64,000 nt of DNA, from assembly GCA_032158125.1 (NCBI GenBank), contig JASKOT010000019.1:124001-188000 (forward strand). The letters run 5' to 3'. This document shows, piece after piece, positions 13,198-23,757 of this stretch (positions within the stretch are counted from its first letter, which is position 1; every line of letters starts with the position of its first letter). The position numbers and the translations under genes were made by a program. The notes beneath the pieces were generated by a model that made no database searches, was not told where the DNA came from, and saw nothing but the letters and a program-made list of their open reading frames with translations. The stretch is from Papiliotrema nemorosa. Its lineage: Eukaryota; Basidiomycota; Tremellomycetes; Tremellales; Rhynchogastremaceae.

Positions 13198-14715
13198 ATG
13201 GCCGGAGTCGACTATTCTCAATTCAAGGGGTACGTTAAACCTCCTGCACGATGTAGATGTATTCTGATAATATTAGGAAACCTTTCCAGGTCATCTCGAA
13301 GTTGGGCGTGAGGTATACTGGTATTTTCGACCATATATCCCAAGAGGACCAAACGATATGCCTCGCTGAGGGTAAGTTGAGATCCTCTCTGACACGCTTG
13401 CGTCATGTCTCTCACTCCTCGTTTGTACTTGGCGGAATCTCGCGTACTGATGACAGTCTATAATCACGGGACTGAAGACCGACCGACGGCTCGTAAGCTT
13501 GCAGGATCTCAAACCACCCTCGGATGGGTCCGCTTCCAGTGAGCTAACGAGGTCTTGTGGAGGTAAGCCAAGCTTACCTTCAGCACCGAGTCTATAGAAT
13601 CCCTAGCTCTCGTCGAAAACTACATCCCACCAGGATCTGAAGAACCTCAAGATCCAATCCTCGCTTCAGTCGTAAGTTTCCCATACCACCTTGCCCCCAC
13701 ACAACCCTCGTATGATGAAGTATTTTTCGGATGTAAAGTGGTCCTTCGGGACCCGCGTGTCCGAGAGCGCAAAACCCATGTGGACACCTCCGTTGCCTTC
13801 CTTCTGACTCTACCTACTCTATACTCTCTTTGTAAAGCGAGGGTGAAGACTGATAATCAGGGACAAGCACCTCCTTCCGCCTCTGCCCCTCCTACTGCTA
13901 CCTCTTCCGCTTCACCCCAACCTTCTGCACCCAGGAGAGACTCGTCAACACGGCATGATCTTCCACCGAAACCATCGGGCGCTGCTATTTCCGCCGCTAC
14001 AGCTTTGGACCGAGTTCAAGCTTCTCTGCAGGATCTGTCGGTCGACTCGCGCCCACGACGGAACGGTCGAGCGCCGCCTAATGCTCAGGCGCCTGAAGTC
14101 CCTGATGCAGAGTTTGACTTTAGCAAAGGGACCGAGGTGTTTGAAAAGGAACGAGTAGGCAGGAAAGGTTCGACTGCCATGTCGCCTGGCAGTGAAGATG
14201 TAGGAGAGCCGGAGCTTCCTCCTCATCCCGCTGCGATTTCCAGCAAAAATCCACCACCTACCGACTCTCACCTCCCAGAAGCCGGCAAGGACGGCAAAAA
14301 ATCGTCTGTCTATTCAAAGGGTAGTTTCTTTGACGGACTTAGTGGAGAGAGCAGTCGAATTAGCCGAAACGAGGAGAGGAGTAGGAATTACGATACATTT
14401 GGTGAAGCTGGTGGGAGCGAGCAATATGGTCAGGCAAACGGACCTGCAGCAGGGTACGGGAACGGTGGATATGGTCGAGGACGCGGAAGAGGCGGGTACA
14501 GGGGCGGGTACCGCCAAGGAGGTCAGCAGCAAGGGTACGGCCAGGATCGATATGATCAAGGGCAAGGTGGAGGAAGCTATGGCGATCGAAATGGAAACGG
14601 GTATGGTGGAAGAGGCAGGGATCAAAACCAGTACGGCTACGGTGGGAGAGGCAGGGGAGGGTATCGAGGAGGATACCAGGGGCAGCAGCAATATCAACGA
14701 CAAGACTCCCAATGA
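13198..14715 (+). CDS. SCD6: Scd6/Lsm14-family mRNA decapping and translation-repression factor
   Basis: The first exon (13198-13229) joins at 13277 to give KGKPFQVISKLGVRYTGIF, the start of an LSm14 domain. This continues through VYNHGTEDRPTARK and WVRFHTESIESLALVENYI, with PSGSEEPQDPI-like residues following. After a Pro/Ser-rich linker come a DFDF-type motif (AEFDFSKGTEVFEKER), an FFD box (SVYSKGSFFDGLS) and an RGG/YGG-rich tail with repeats such as GRGRGGYRGGYRQGG. This order (LSm14, DFDF/FFD, RGG) is diagnostic of Scd6/RAP55/Lsm14. Such proteins bind eIF4G and Dhh1/Dcp2 in P-bodies and repress translation. The exon structure between 13672 and 13860, where the end of the LSm domain (VFRGSDVKDL-like) should lie, is unresolved. 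Confidence 0.9.
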
Positions 14716-15003
14716 CAGGTCGAGGAAGGAGCGACACCTGCGATCGGGAGGGAAACGATAATGTAAATTACACTTTTACGCCAAAATAACGACGAGACGA
14801 GGATGGAGATACATCAAAAGAGACTGGGAAAAGGAAGAAGTCAAATAAAAGAACGTTAGAAGTATCACTCGACATTGTATGCGACAGTCAATGTGACACT
14901 TGTCTCTAACAGTGCAGTTGTGCAGATTGCTTTGGTCTTTTCGTCTACATTGCATCTTGTTTCAGGGCGCAAGCAGACGACAAATCGTTTCTAGATCTAG
15001 GGT

Positions 15004-15929
15004 TTATAACAGTCTACCCACCGATTCGGCCCATACCACATCGATCAACCTCTGCAATCCATCTCCCAACCACCCATTCTTCTCCCACATGACCCTCCAC
15101 GCGATCGCAAGTAATGTACCCAGTCCTATCCCGCCATAACATTGGGGGTAAGTGTGATATCCCAATTCAACACGAGACCAGATTCCTCCCACCCAGTACG
15201 CCGTGATCCCTCCCAATGCGACTACTTTAGAGGCAGTAGACCATCCGTCCAACATATTTCGCGTCCAGAAAGAGAAAGACGTGCCATAGTGCGAAGGGTG
15301 TGCGGGATTAGGGGCAGAAGGGAAGAGCGAAGAGAGGAAAATAGGCACGAGATAGGCGAAATAAAAAGTGAGCGCGGTAGAATGGGTAGAAGGCATGCCG
15401 TAGGTCTTTTTAGGTCGAATGTGGGTTTGTCGTTTGACTTCAGGGGTGGAAGGGGGAGGGGGAGGGGGTCGAGGGGATTTTATGAATTTCTTGATTAGTT
15501 TGGCTGGGGATTAGCGTGGACTATAACCCAGAATTGATAGATTGAGATGTGGGTAGGATCTTCCTCTTGTATCTACCCATACATCCCCATTCCCTCTCTG
15601 AAGGGCGGCTGGGAGGATAAAACACGGTGGGAGATACCGAGTTGAACCAATCCCCGAGGGCTGCGGTAGAGGTATATTGAAGGGATGACCCGGACTTACC
15701 AGTCAGACTGGATGCAAGGGCACCACTGGCGAAATAGACAGAATGCGCAGAACGATTATACAAGATGTAAGAAGCCGTGAGGGCCGTGACTGTCAGGTGG
15801 GTCTATGATCAGTCCGAGTACGTTCATTTATCCAATATCGCAAGGGCAGCGATGGGGTGGGCTCACTTCGTCCAGTACATAAAGCAAGAAAGAGGGATAG
15901 TCGGACGGTTTATGAGGTTTGAGGCCCAT
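15004..15929 (-). CDS. CAX4: Dolichyl-diphosphate phosphatase (PAP2 family)
   Basis: Exons from the ATG at 15929 join to about 218 residues with several membrane helices. All three PAP2 phosphatase motifs are present: KKFIKSPRP (motif KX6RP), YGMPSTHS (PSGH-type) and SRVELGYHTYPQ (SRX5H). The GMPSTHS spelling and the GYHTYPQ motif match the dolichyl-diphosphate phosphatase branch (yeast Cax4, human DOLPP1). That enzyme removes a phosphate in the ER lumen to recycle the glycosylation carrier lipid. An unusual proline run and a basic stretch of about 20 residues separate motif 1 from motif 2, where the family normally has only a few residues. The gene is divergent from PET191. Confidence 0.88.
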
Positions 15930-16396
15930 CTTGCGTCGTGTTAGTGAGTAGAAGAGGATGAATGTCAAGCAAGAGAGTGAGATGGTCAGAGAGACTCAAC
16001 GAAGCTGAAGTTCAACCTCGACGTCATCACTTTTATCTCCCAGGACCACACGTATGTCCCCTCAACCTCTTGTCTCCCTCCTCCCGGGATAGTCGAGCGA
16101 CAGATCAGAACAGCAGCTCGAACTGACTATCTTCAAGGTCCTGGACATGCCTTGAGCCAGCGCGCGCCTCATGCACCCCAACGAAAACGAATAGCGGGTC
16201 GAAGCTGAGTGGACGGGGTTCTGGGTGAGCTCGGGTATTCGCCACCCAAAAATGTTGAAAAGTCGAGCGAGGTTAGCAATCCAGCACCTCACCTCATCTC
16301 GAGATCACAGAAGTCCATCTAACGCTTCATCCCGGCGCAGAATCAGGATATTCTACTACCTACCAACATTGTCGTACGCTGGATTCACACTTTATC
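15930..16396. promoter_or_regulatory. Intergenic region between divergent CAX4 and PET191
   Basis: This 467-bp region lies between two divergent starts. It carries one plus-strand open frame (from 16225) that overlaps the PET191 start and is a shadow of it. No specific promoter element stands out. Confidence 0.4.
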
Positions 16397-16862
16397 ATGT
16401 CTCTATCTCTGGGAGAAGCGAAAAAGACCTTACCGTGTCAAGGACCACGAGACGAGTTGATAGCTTGTATCCTGCGCACAGACTGGTACGTCTCGAGTCA
16501 CCTCTCTCACTATGTCTCTCTATACAACTCCGAACCGGGCTATCTATATTTACATGTGAAAAGTGGGCCGAGTGCTCATGGGTAGCGTGTTGAAACGGGG
16601 GAAATCACCCGCGGAATGTATAAAGTCACCCGATGAGATCCCCATTCAATGTCAACATCTCATTTCTTCCTATGCAGATTGCAAGAAGGGCATGGTACGT
16701 CCCCAATCCTGCTGGTCAATGGCTGATCGCTTATGGTAGCTCGATATGAGGCGGCGTTTCAGGGGGAACCATCTTTCTGATGCGGAGGCTAAATCTGCTC
16801 GTGGGAGTGCGGACGGACATGGAGTGGTGGATATAGATCCTACGACCGGAGAGAGGAGGTGA
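16397..16862 (+). CDS. PET191: Cytochrome c oxidase assembly factor Pet191 (COA5)
   Basis: Three exons (16397-16485, 16586-16694, 16740-16862) join exactly in frame into 106 residues. Cysteines fall in the family pattern: LIACILRTDCVL, then SPAEC, then CQHLISSYADC, a clear CX9C pair. The signature end of the conserved domain, DCKKGMLDMRRRFRGN, is split by the second intron between GM and LD. Pet191/COA5 is a small twin-CX9C protein imported into the mitochondrial intermembrane space by the Mia40 pathway and needed to assemble complex IV. The last ~30 residues are a variable tail. The unspliced frame hides this gene, as only its first exon looks open. Confidence 0.94.
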
Positions 16863-17338
16863 AGTTTGGGACAGGCTCGGATCGGACTGGATTAGATCGA
16901 CGTCAATCTTGCAAAGGAGCATGAGGCTGGGCTAGGCTATCGAGGAGACAGGGGTCCAGACTTAGTTGGCGGTGTAGAAGCCATCTTGGTTAGACATAGA
17001 GGAGCCGACTTATTGTTGTAAGCATGTACATGCCAGATGAACTACTCATTCCCGTTCAAGCTACGATGCTGCAATCGCAGTAGTCACGACCGAAACGTCG
17101 ATTGATCAATTATCGTCAGATTGAGTCTGGTCAGTCATGGCACACAAATCTATAGAGGTAACCTTCAGTCGCCTTGTGGAGCGGTGGGACCTACCCTCGG
17201 ACCCGCATCGCGAAGGACATACACATATATTGCAGGGTATAAGCAGTGCCTAAAGCAATGTACAACGATATACGAACGATATCTCCTCACCAGTCGTACA
17301 GTACGCATTGAAACAATTGTCTTTCCAGCCATCGTGCC
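16863..17338. other. Intergenic region between convergent PET191 and HUS1
   Basis: This 476-bp region lies between two 3' ends. Only short open frames are present and I see no structured element. Confidence 0.4.
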
Positions 17339-18848
17339 CTAGTCACCGGTATTCTTCGCTGGGATGAAAAACGTCAATACACCCGCAGCATCGCTAACCT
17401 CGCCTTGTGTGTCAGTCGTCTTCGACGAAATATTGCGTAGAAGTCTTCTCGCAAAACTTACCGATATACACATATGCGATTATGCAATGCCCCTCACAAA
17501 TACCTATCTTATCAGCCTCGTCCTGAGCTCATCTTCTCTCGAGAAGGAGGTCTACCCACATGCGATGGCGGTTCCTCCGACCAGGTGGCTATTCAGAAAC
17601 TTCAACAGCCCTTTTATGCTAACGGACGTGCTGAAGAATTGGTCCTCGGGGGGTAGTTCCACTTCTTCTTCGCCTGATCTCAGCGCTGGACAATGGGTAC
17701 GCAAAGACAATCGGTCCGTGTCCAAGTCTTGAGAGAGAATGAGGCTCGGATATTGGCTCACCGGCTGTATTTGGAATATGCAGGTTGCGCCAAGTCGTAC
17801 TTAGATCCAACTTGGTGTCCGAGACGGTAAACATCATTGTCCCTTGCTAGTAGTCAGTGAAGGCATCCAATCGCTTCATAACTGGTGCTCACCCTATTTG
17901 CAGAGACGGAAACGTCGTCGGCGATATGCCCTAATCTCGCTACGATGTTCCTCAAATCCCCCAAGTTTGGCAATACAAGGTGAATCTACCATCAGTCTCG
18001 CCGTCCTCTTCATGCTCAGAGACCTGAAAGCGTTTCATCTAAGGACGGAAAAGTCAGAGATGACTCACATCGGGAGAAGGACATAATGGTTCGTTGAGCT
18101 CTTGTTGTCTCCTCCGGCCGAGAATGTGAACGTTGATCTGGTGTGTGATTCCCAATACCTTTCCATTATGCGTCTTCCCCTCAGCACTCTATCCGTATCG
18201 CACTTGGAAAGTCTGAGCTGACTCACTGTACCGCGGATTTCTATCGCCCATATGGGCTGGTTGCCCGTTTTGTTCAGCTTGAGCGTTACTTGGGAGTCCG
18301 ACAATGCAGTAGCGTTCGCTCGTCCATTATCATTCGTCATCCCCGCTGAGGAGTCAGTCTCCATCATCGTAAATAACAGTACATAAGAATCGGACTGACC
18401 GGAATTGTCGGCACTTCGTAATATCTTGAGCAGGGCGTCAAGGTTGATCTCTAGCCAGATCTCATTATCGCTATTACTCTCAATCTTGTAGTCGCTAAAC
18501 AACGTGGACTGGACTTGTAAGCTTCTCAGGGGTCACAGCTCCGAATAGCTTACAACGTTGACTTGTCTCGGCATCAGTAGGCTGCACATGAGGAGGAACG
18601 TACGACCAGACTTGAACGCCGTCTTTCCCTTCGTTGCCTGGAATGATGAAATGCACTTTATCAGGTGAGAGGCGGATCGTGCATGTTTTAGAGAGCGATG
18701 AGATAGTTCGAACGATCTCTGGATATCAGTCTACTCCATGGACAGACCACTCTGACGGAAGTGGTATGGCTGAGGTGGGTCAATCCGGTAGTGAGGTGGA
18801 CTGACTATGCAAGAGCGCTACATTCCGAATTACCGTTCGAAACCTCAT
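17339..18848 (-). CDS. HUS1: HUS1, subunit of the 9-1-1 DNA-damage checkpoint clamp
   Basis: About nine small exons join in frame from the ATG at 18848 to the TAG at 17339-17341, giving roughly 340 residues. The N-terminus reads MRFRTVIRNVALLHK, then SLSKTCTIRLSPDKVHFII, typical of the Hus1/PCNA fold. Strong family motifs follow: KIESNSDNEIWLEINLDAL, LLKILRSADNS, HQINVHILGRRRQQELNEP, the PNLGDLRNIV segment, and a C-terminal VSIKGLLKFLNSH. It ends with the final beta-strand GVLTFFIPAK. Hus1 pairs with Rad9 and Rad1 in a PCNA-like ring loaded at damaged DNA to activate the checkpoint kinase. Intron density is high (about eight introns in 1.5 kb), and an ORF search alone shows only one piece of the gene. 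Confidence 0.93.
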
Positions 18849-19287
18849 CCCGGAAACTCCTCCCGATCACCACCCTTTCAGTCGCCTGTATGATCTGCTG
18901 TGGAGGTAGAACGGGCTCGCTGGATGCATGAGCAGGAGAGCAAAAGACAGTTCTGCCCCCATGTCCCATGTCCCCAAAGTCACCACGACGCGTCCAGTCA
19001 ACCGGGGATGTAGAGATGATTTGCCACCGAGTGGCAAAATTCACGTACTTTAATTTGCCACCCCCCTTAAATCCCATGGCAGGCACCGCCACTGCAGCAT
19101 GACGACGACGACGAGAAGAAGCACCTCCTCTCCCACCGTTGACCATCCATTCCGCACCTCCCCATCCCTACTCGTCGTCTATCCGCAGGTCAGACAGCCA
19201 GGATAAATAGAGGAGAACAATCAAATACCACCATCTGACCCGTGTCTCTCCAACAAACCTCTGTAACCCGACTTTACACCAAGCAAC
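18849..19287. promoter_or_regulatory. Intergenic region between divergent HUS1 and the R-SNARE gene
   Basis: This 439-bp region lies between divergent starts. A minus-strand open frame crossing it (from 19146) overlaps the first HUS1 exon in a different frame and is a shadow. No clear core promoter was identified. Confidence 0.4.
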
Positions 19288-19860
19288 ATGTTCGTGCACA
19301 CCCCCAACTCACACTGACCCAAGGTCCGCCTCGAACGAGCCTTATGACCCGTACATCCCCCAAGGTCAGGGTGGATCCGGAGGTCGATCTGGACCCTCAG
19401 GAGGTCAACCTCAAGGTCAACAGAACAAAAAGGCAAGTCATCTCTGGTCTCCTGGGGACAAGCGCAGGATAGTGCGGAAGGCTGCGGGAATCCAAAATTG
19501 TGCTTGGAGCAGTGTACTGATGGTGCAGATTTCGGATATCCAAGCTCAGATCGACGATACCGTCGGGATCATGCACGAGAATATGTGAGTCTCCCATTCC
19601 ACATCCCCACCTCCACCTATCTCGGGTGAGAAAACATGCAGTGTGCTAATGGCAGTACCCGAGTGGCCGAACGAGGAGAACGACTCGACGCATTGCAAGA
19701 TAAAACCGACACGTTGGCCGTCTCAGCTCAAGGTTTCCGACGAGGTGCCAATAGGGTCCGAAAACAAATGTGGTGGAAGGATATGAAGATGAGGATTATC
19801 ATCGGGATTGGAATTTGCGTCTTGATCGTGGTCATTGTCGTTCCTATCGTCAAGGCGTGA
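19288..19860 (+). CDS. SNC1: Synaptobrevin/VAMP-type R-SNARE (Snc1-like)
   Basis: A proposed two-codon first exon (19288-19293) is joined over a 46-nt intron to [13 protein letters not shown] second join crosses a GC-AG intron (19433-19528) and leads into the SNARE motif: [19 protein letters not shown], then [17 protein letters not shown] and [19 protein letters not shown]. The zero-layer Arg is in GERLD. After MWWKDMKMR comes one C-terminal transmembrane helix ([19 protein letters not shown]), so the protein is tail-anchored. It should drive fusion of secretory and endocytic vesicles with the plasma membrane or Golgi. The stop at 19858-19860 may instead be spliced out at GTGAGT, adding a short luminal tail. 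The first-exon assignment is tentative. Confidence 0.9.
19433..19528 (+). other. Probable GC-AG intron in the R-SNARE gene
   Basis: Keeping the SNARE motif in frame requires joining AAC AAA AAG to ATT TCG GAT. The donor there reads AAG|GCAAGT, a perfect consensus apart from GC in place of GT, and the acceptor is GTGCAG. No GT donor nearby gives an in-frame product. Confidence 0.7.
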
Positions 19861-20404
19861 GTGTCACTCTCACCCTGGCATTCAAAGGTGTACTGATGGT
19901 CAGTGTTCAGAACAAATAGTCGCTGTGTGGTGCTTGGTGCGTGGACGAGCGCGCAGGAGGGGAGGGCTCGGCGGATCTATTCTACAAGACCCCAGTGTCT
20001 GGATGGGAAGAGAATGAGACGGTGCGGACGCGACGTCGAGTGAGGCATTGGAAGAGGTCGGTTGTACTATACCCAACTCTTCGGACACAAAGACAAGAAG
20101 ACCATATACCTTTGCAACGCGAACAGATTGATGATCCCCCGAGTCCATTTCTGCTCGTCCTCACTTCAGAAGCCGCCCTGCACTCGAAGCTGTTATCTTT
20201 CTGAACTTCAAAATCTGTCCTTCTACACATTGCATTGCTCCCGTGACAACCTCAGATACGCCCTTGCATCTCATCAAGGTCACACCGAATCATTACCGCT
20301 ACATGAGTCTTATATAGAACAAACAAACAAGTCACCCCCACCATCACTCTTCCAGTTGTCTGGACCCTCCATCACTCGCGGCCCCTCTTTAAACGCCTCC
20401 ACCC
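19861..20404. other. Intergenic region between convergent R-SNARE and GRR1
   Basis: This region lies between two 3' ends. It may contain a last short exon of the R-SNARE gene (after an AG near 19909). Otherwise there are only overlapping short frames without motifs. Confidence 0.35.
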
Positions 20405-23356
20405 CTACCTCATCCCGCCAGATCCTGTAGATCCATCACCCGATTTACCCCCTCCTGACGTGCCGTTCCTCCTCTCCCATCCAAACCTCGAGACCATCCA
20501 CCCGAAAGGACCCGCCCTTTCCCCTTCTTCACCTGTGTTGCGTGATCCACTGGATGACGTCTGGGACGTGGCATCGCGTCGCGTGGTAGTATGGGTCTGA
20601 TTCCTATCCGAACGTTGAATCCCTTCGCCCCGTGCATTTCCAACCTGCCCGACTGTTGACGATGAGTCTGGAAGATGCCCCTCCTCGCTCGAAGGCGGTT
20701 GCGGTGGGCCCCTGGGGAATCCTACACTGACCGCCCTCGCTCCGTTTGATGGCGCTGCATGACTTTCAGTCGGACGAGACCACCTGCTGGGTCCGGAAAC
20801 TGGGACGAAAAAGTTGGGGGCAGAAGCCATCAATGCGTTGGAGGGTATTCCAGGCGTCGCGAGTGGATCCTCTATCACTGGCGTCGTTCGTGCCGTATAT
20901 CTAAACACCGGCGCCTGATCGCGATCTCTGTGCGATCTTGCATCCTCTGATGCGTCTTGTGTAGGGGCATGTCTACTTCGGCGGGACACAGCATCTGGAC
21001 GAGTTGTGTTCCGTGATGAAGAAGTGAAATTGGTTCGAATCCAAGGTTGAGTGGAATGTGTCCAGTATTGTACGGTATAAGCCGGATTCGCCGGATTTGG
21101 CTGGACAGAATGATGAGGAGGAGTGAATGTTCCAGGGAGAGTCAGGCTGGATTGGGACGAGGTGGAATCCCTCCTTGAGCCTTCGTCTGAGGTGTTGATT
21201 TGTGCCGAAGACATCAAGTTGAGGTGATTCCTCAATGCGGTGATACCATGCCCCGAGTATACGCAAAAGGACTCTCGCTGTGCCGGTCCGTACTCCTGCT
21301 CATTAGCGTATTTTATGTATATACCCGTCAAGGCACATACGGCGGGAGTAGCTCGACAGAACTGTTGCAATTCGGGCGTCTGGAAAGCGGGGATACCCGT
21401 CAAAGACAGATGTGTCACACGCAACAATCGATTCAGCGCATGTCCAATGGCCTTCGGCGTGAGATTGTCGCAGTACGACAGATGCATCCGTTCGAGTGTA
21501 GCGTGTCGCTCCACCAACGCGTAGATTGCTTCATCCGTGATCTTTTTGACTTTGACCAGACCTATTCGGTGGAGTTTGGACAAGTGTTGTGCCAGGTCGA
21601 CCACACTAGCGTCGGTCAACTTGTCGCAGCCTTGAGATCAGCAAATCACTCGGTGCACTGTACAATGGAAACTCACAAGTCAAATCGATGTATCGTATCC
21701 GCGTGCAGTGCTTGGCGAGTTTGCTAATCCCCGCATCGGTGATCCTACATGATCAGCTCTTTCCACCAATGGGGTGATACCACGTACTCGGTGAGGTGAC
21801 CCAATTGCAGATGATGCAGGTTTTTCCCTAGCTTTCCCAGACTGTCCAACATCGCATCTGTCAATAGAGGACATTTTGCCAAAGTCAAATGCCTGATCCT
21901 CGGTGCGTTCGCTACCAGCCTCGCGACAGCCGTATCGTTGAGTCCGGTACACAGCGTCAAGTCTACCACGCGTAGACTGTCCATGCTCGTAAAAGCGGGA
22001 GTAATTCTCCTGCCCTCAATCTTGGCGTACCATGGTAAGCCTTCCACATCCGAATCTTCATCCTCTTCCTCCAGAAAGTCAGAGATCAACGGGATACCTT
22101 GATCGTTGATATTGTCGTTGCCGACTAGACGGAGTTCGCGAAGATGGGAAGAATGGGTAATTATGTTGTATAACGCCGCATTGGTGATTTGCGGTACGTG
22201 GGACAGGTCAAACTCGATGATAAGGGTGCACGCCCTCGCGAGGGGGATGATGGCGGCATCAGTCACACGGTGACATCCTCCAATTTTGAGCTGCAAGTCA
22301 GCTCGGACACCCTTTTCACCGTCGTATCCAGCTCATACTCGCTACACGAGCTGGATAAAATCTCTACTCACCCTCCTGAGCATCTTGCGCTTCTCTGCCA
22401 CGGCCTTTAAACCCTCATCACCTACACTCTTACAGCCCGCCATGTGAATAGCCTGTATCCTCTCGCAATGCTCCGCTATCATCTTTACCACCGCATCCTC
22501 CACATTCGCCGTCATACTCAGATCAATCGACGTGACCTCTTTCAAACCCCCCACAAATTTCTTGAGAGCTATCGAGCTGATCCCTTCTGCGCCTGAGAGC
22601 GTGACTCTATCCACTCGAGTGGCAAGCTCAAGTCCATCTATGAGGTAGTCGGTCAGGTGGTTTGCTATGCTGGCAAGGTTCAGACGCCGGATAGATGTAG
22701 CGTAGGGTAATGAAGTGGAAGAAGAGCGTATCACCCGAGTAAGCTTGACCAGCTGGTGTGTGTGAGTCAAGTGAGGTTTGTGCCAGAGGATGGAGAATCC
22801 CGACAGACACCATAGTCGTGAGACCTGTATTGCCGCGTACAAATCACGAGGATTGTGCAGCTGTCGCAGAATCTTCACATCAGCTCAAACGGATATAAGA
22901 GCAGTTTCTACTGACCTGTACGAGGACCTCGGGAGGTAATCTCCCCGCCATCCCTTCTTCCACCTCGTCCTCTTCCAAACGCCTCTCTTTACCTTTTCCA
23001 TTCCCATTCCCCTTGCCCTTACCTTTCCCATCCCCTATCCACCTCTTCAACCCTTCATCTACCTCCCCGACTCTTGACCCATCCTCTTCATCCGATATCG
23101 AAGTCACGGAAGGCGTAGGGGATCCCGTCCTCCCATTTCGCGAACTTTCCCCCAAGACCGTATGCGGATTAAGGGTCAAGCCAGAGAACGAGGATTGGAG
23201 AGAAGAGGTCGACGATTCAGAAGTGGATGCCAAGTGGGATAGACGTTCTTCGAGTCGATAGCGCCGGATAGACTTTGTATGCGTCGAAGGAGAATGGGTG
23301 GGTGAGGAAGAAGGATCCGAATGGGATCTCGCGCGACTCATCGTGCTTCCCTTCAC
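20405..23356 (-). CDS. GRR1: GRR1, F-box/LRR subunit of an SCF ubiquitin ligase
   Basis: About five exons run from 23356 (first ATG; a second is at 23341) to the stop at 20405, roughly 880 residues. After a Ser-rich N-terminus with a Gly/Lys-rich low-complexity patch comes the F-box (RLPPEVLVQ, ILRQLHNPRDLYAAIQVSR, then LWCLSGFSILWHKP). It is followed by a long series of AMN1/GRR1-type leucine-rich repeats (for example GCHRVTDAAIIPLARAC, KCPLLTDAMLDSLGKL and VKKITDEAIYALVERH). The conserved Grr1 C-terminal motif is also present (IPAFQTPELQQFCR and FCVYSGHGITALRNHLN). Grr1 recruits phosphorylated targets such as G1 cyclins and glucose-signalling repressors to Skp1-Cul1. The last ~180 residues are Ser/Pro/Arg-rich and disordered. 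Confidence 0.94.
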
Positions 23357-23757
23357 CCTTGGATATCGGCTGAAAGGCCCGCGTTATTGAGAGATACTGG
23401 TGCGATATGGCGAGACCGACATGTGGAAAGGTGGTGAATGCGCGCAAAGCTGATTAAGCGGTTGATTCCTGTCGGTCGAGTGTCGGTGAGGAGTCTTTTT
23501 GTACCCAGAATAGTCGTTCTCAATCAATGTCGCGCAGTCAGCCAAAGTGTGAAAGTTCCAACTCAAGCTAGTCTGCTCTGAAGAAGCAATCTTCGTGGAC
23601 GTCTCCGCAGTGTCGAGTAGGATGAAAGAAATGCAGAGTCAAAGTGGACAACAATAGGTTTCGTCATATTTGCTCGGCGGCAAACTCGACTCACCCCGCC
23701 TCGCAGCACCCACAACCACCCCTTTGACCCCATGTCTATGCATCTATGTACTCTACT
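23357..23757. other. Intergenic region between GRR1 and NEO1
   Basis: This region holds the upstream flank of GRR1 and the downstream flank of NEO1, both on the minus strand. I see no gene or clear element in it. Confidence 0.4.

Noticed and set aside
14314..14712. Long open frames opposite and beside the end of SCD6
   Set aside because: They are shadows of the RGG/YGG-rich repeats; the LSm14, FFD and RGG order fixes the real frame.
16225..16593. 122-codon plus-strand frame over the PET191 start
   Set aside because: The spliced PET191 frame, with its CX9C and DCKKGMLDM motifs, explains the region fully.
21020..21045. GGTTCGAATCC sequence resembling a tRNA B box
   Set aside because: It lies inside the GRR1 coding sequence, and no A box or cloverleaf could be formed around it; a similar match near 30733 is inside RRN6.
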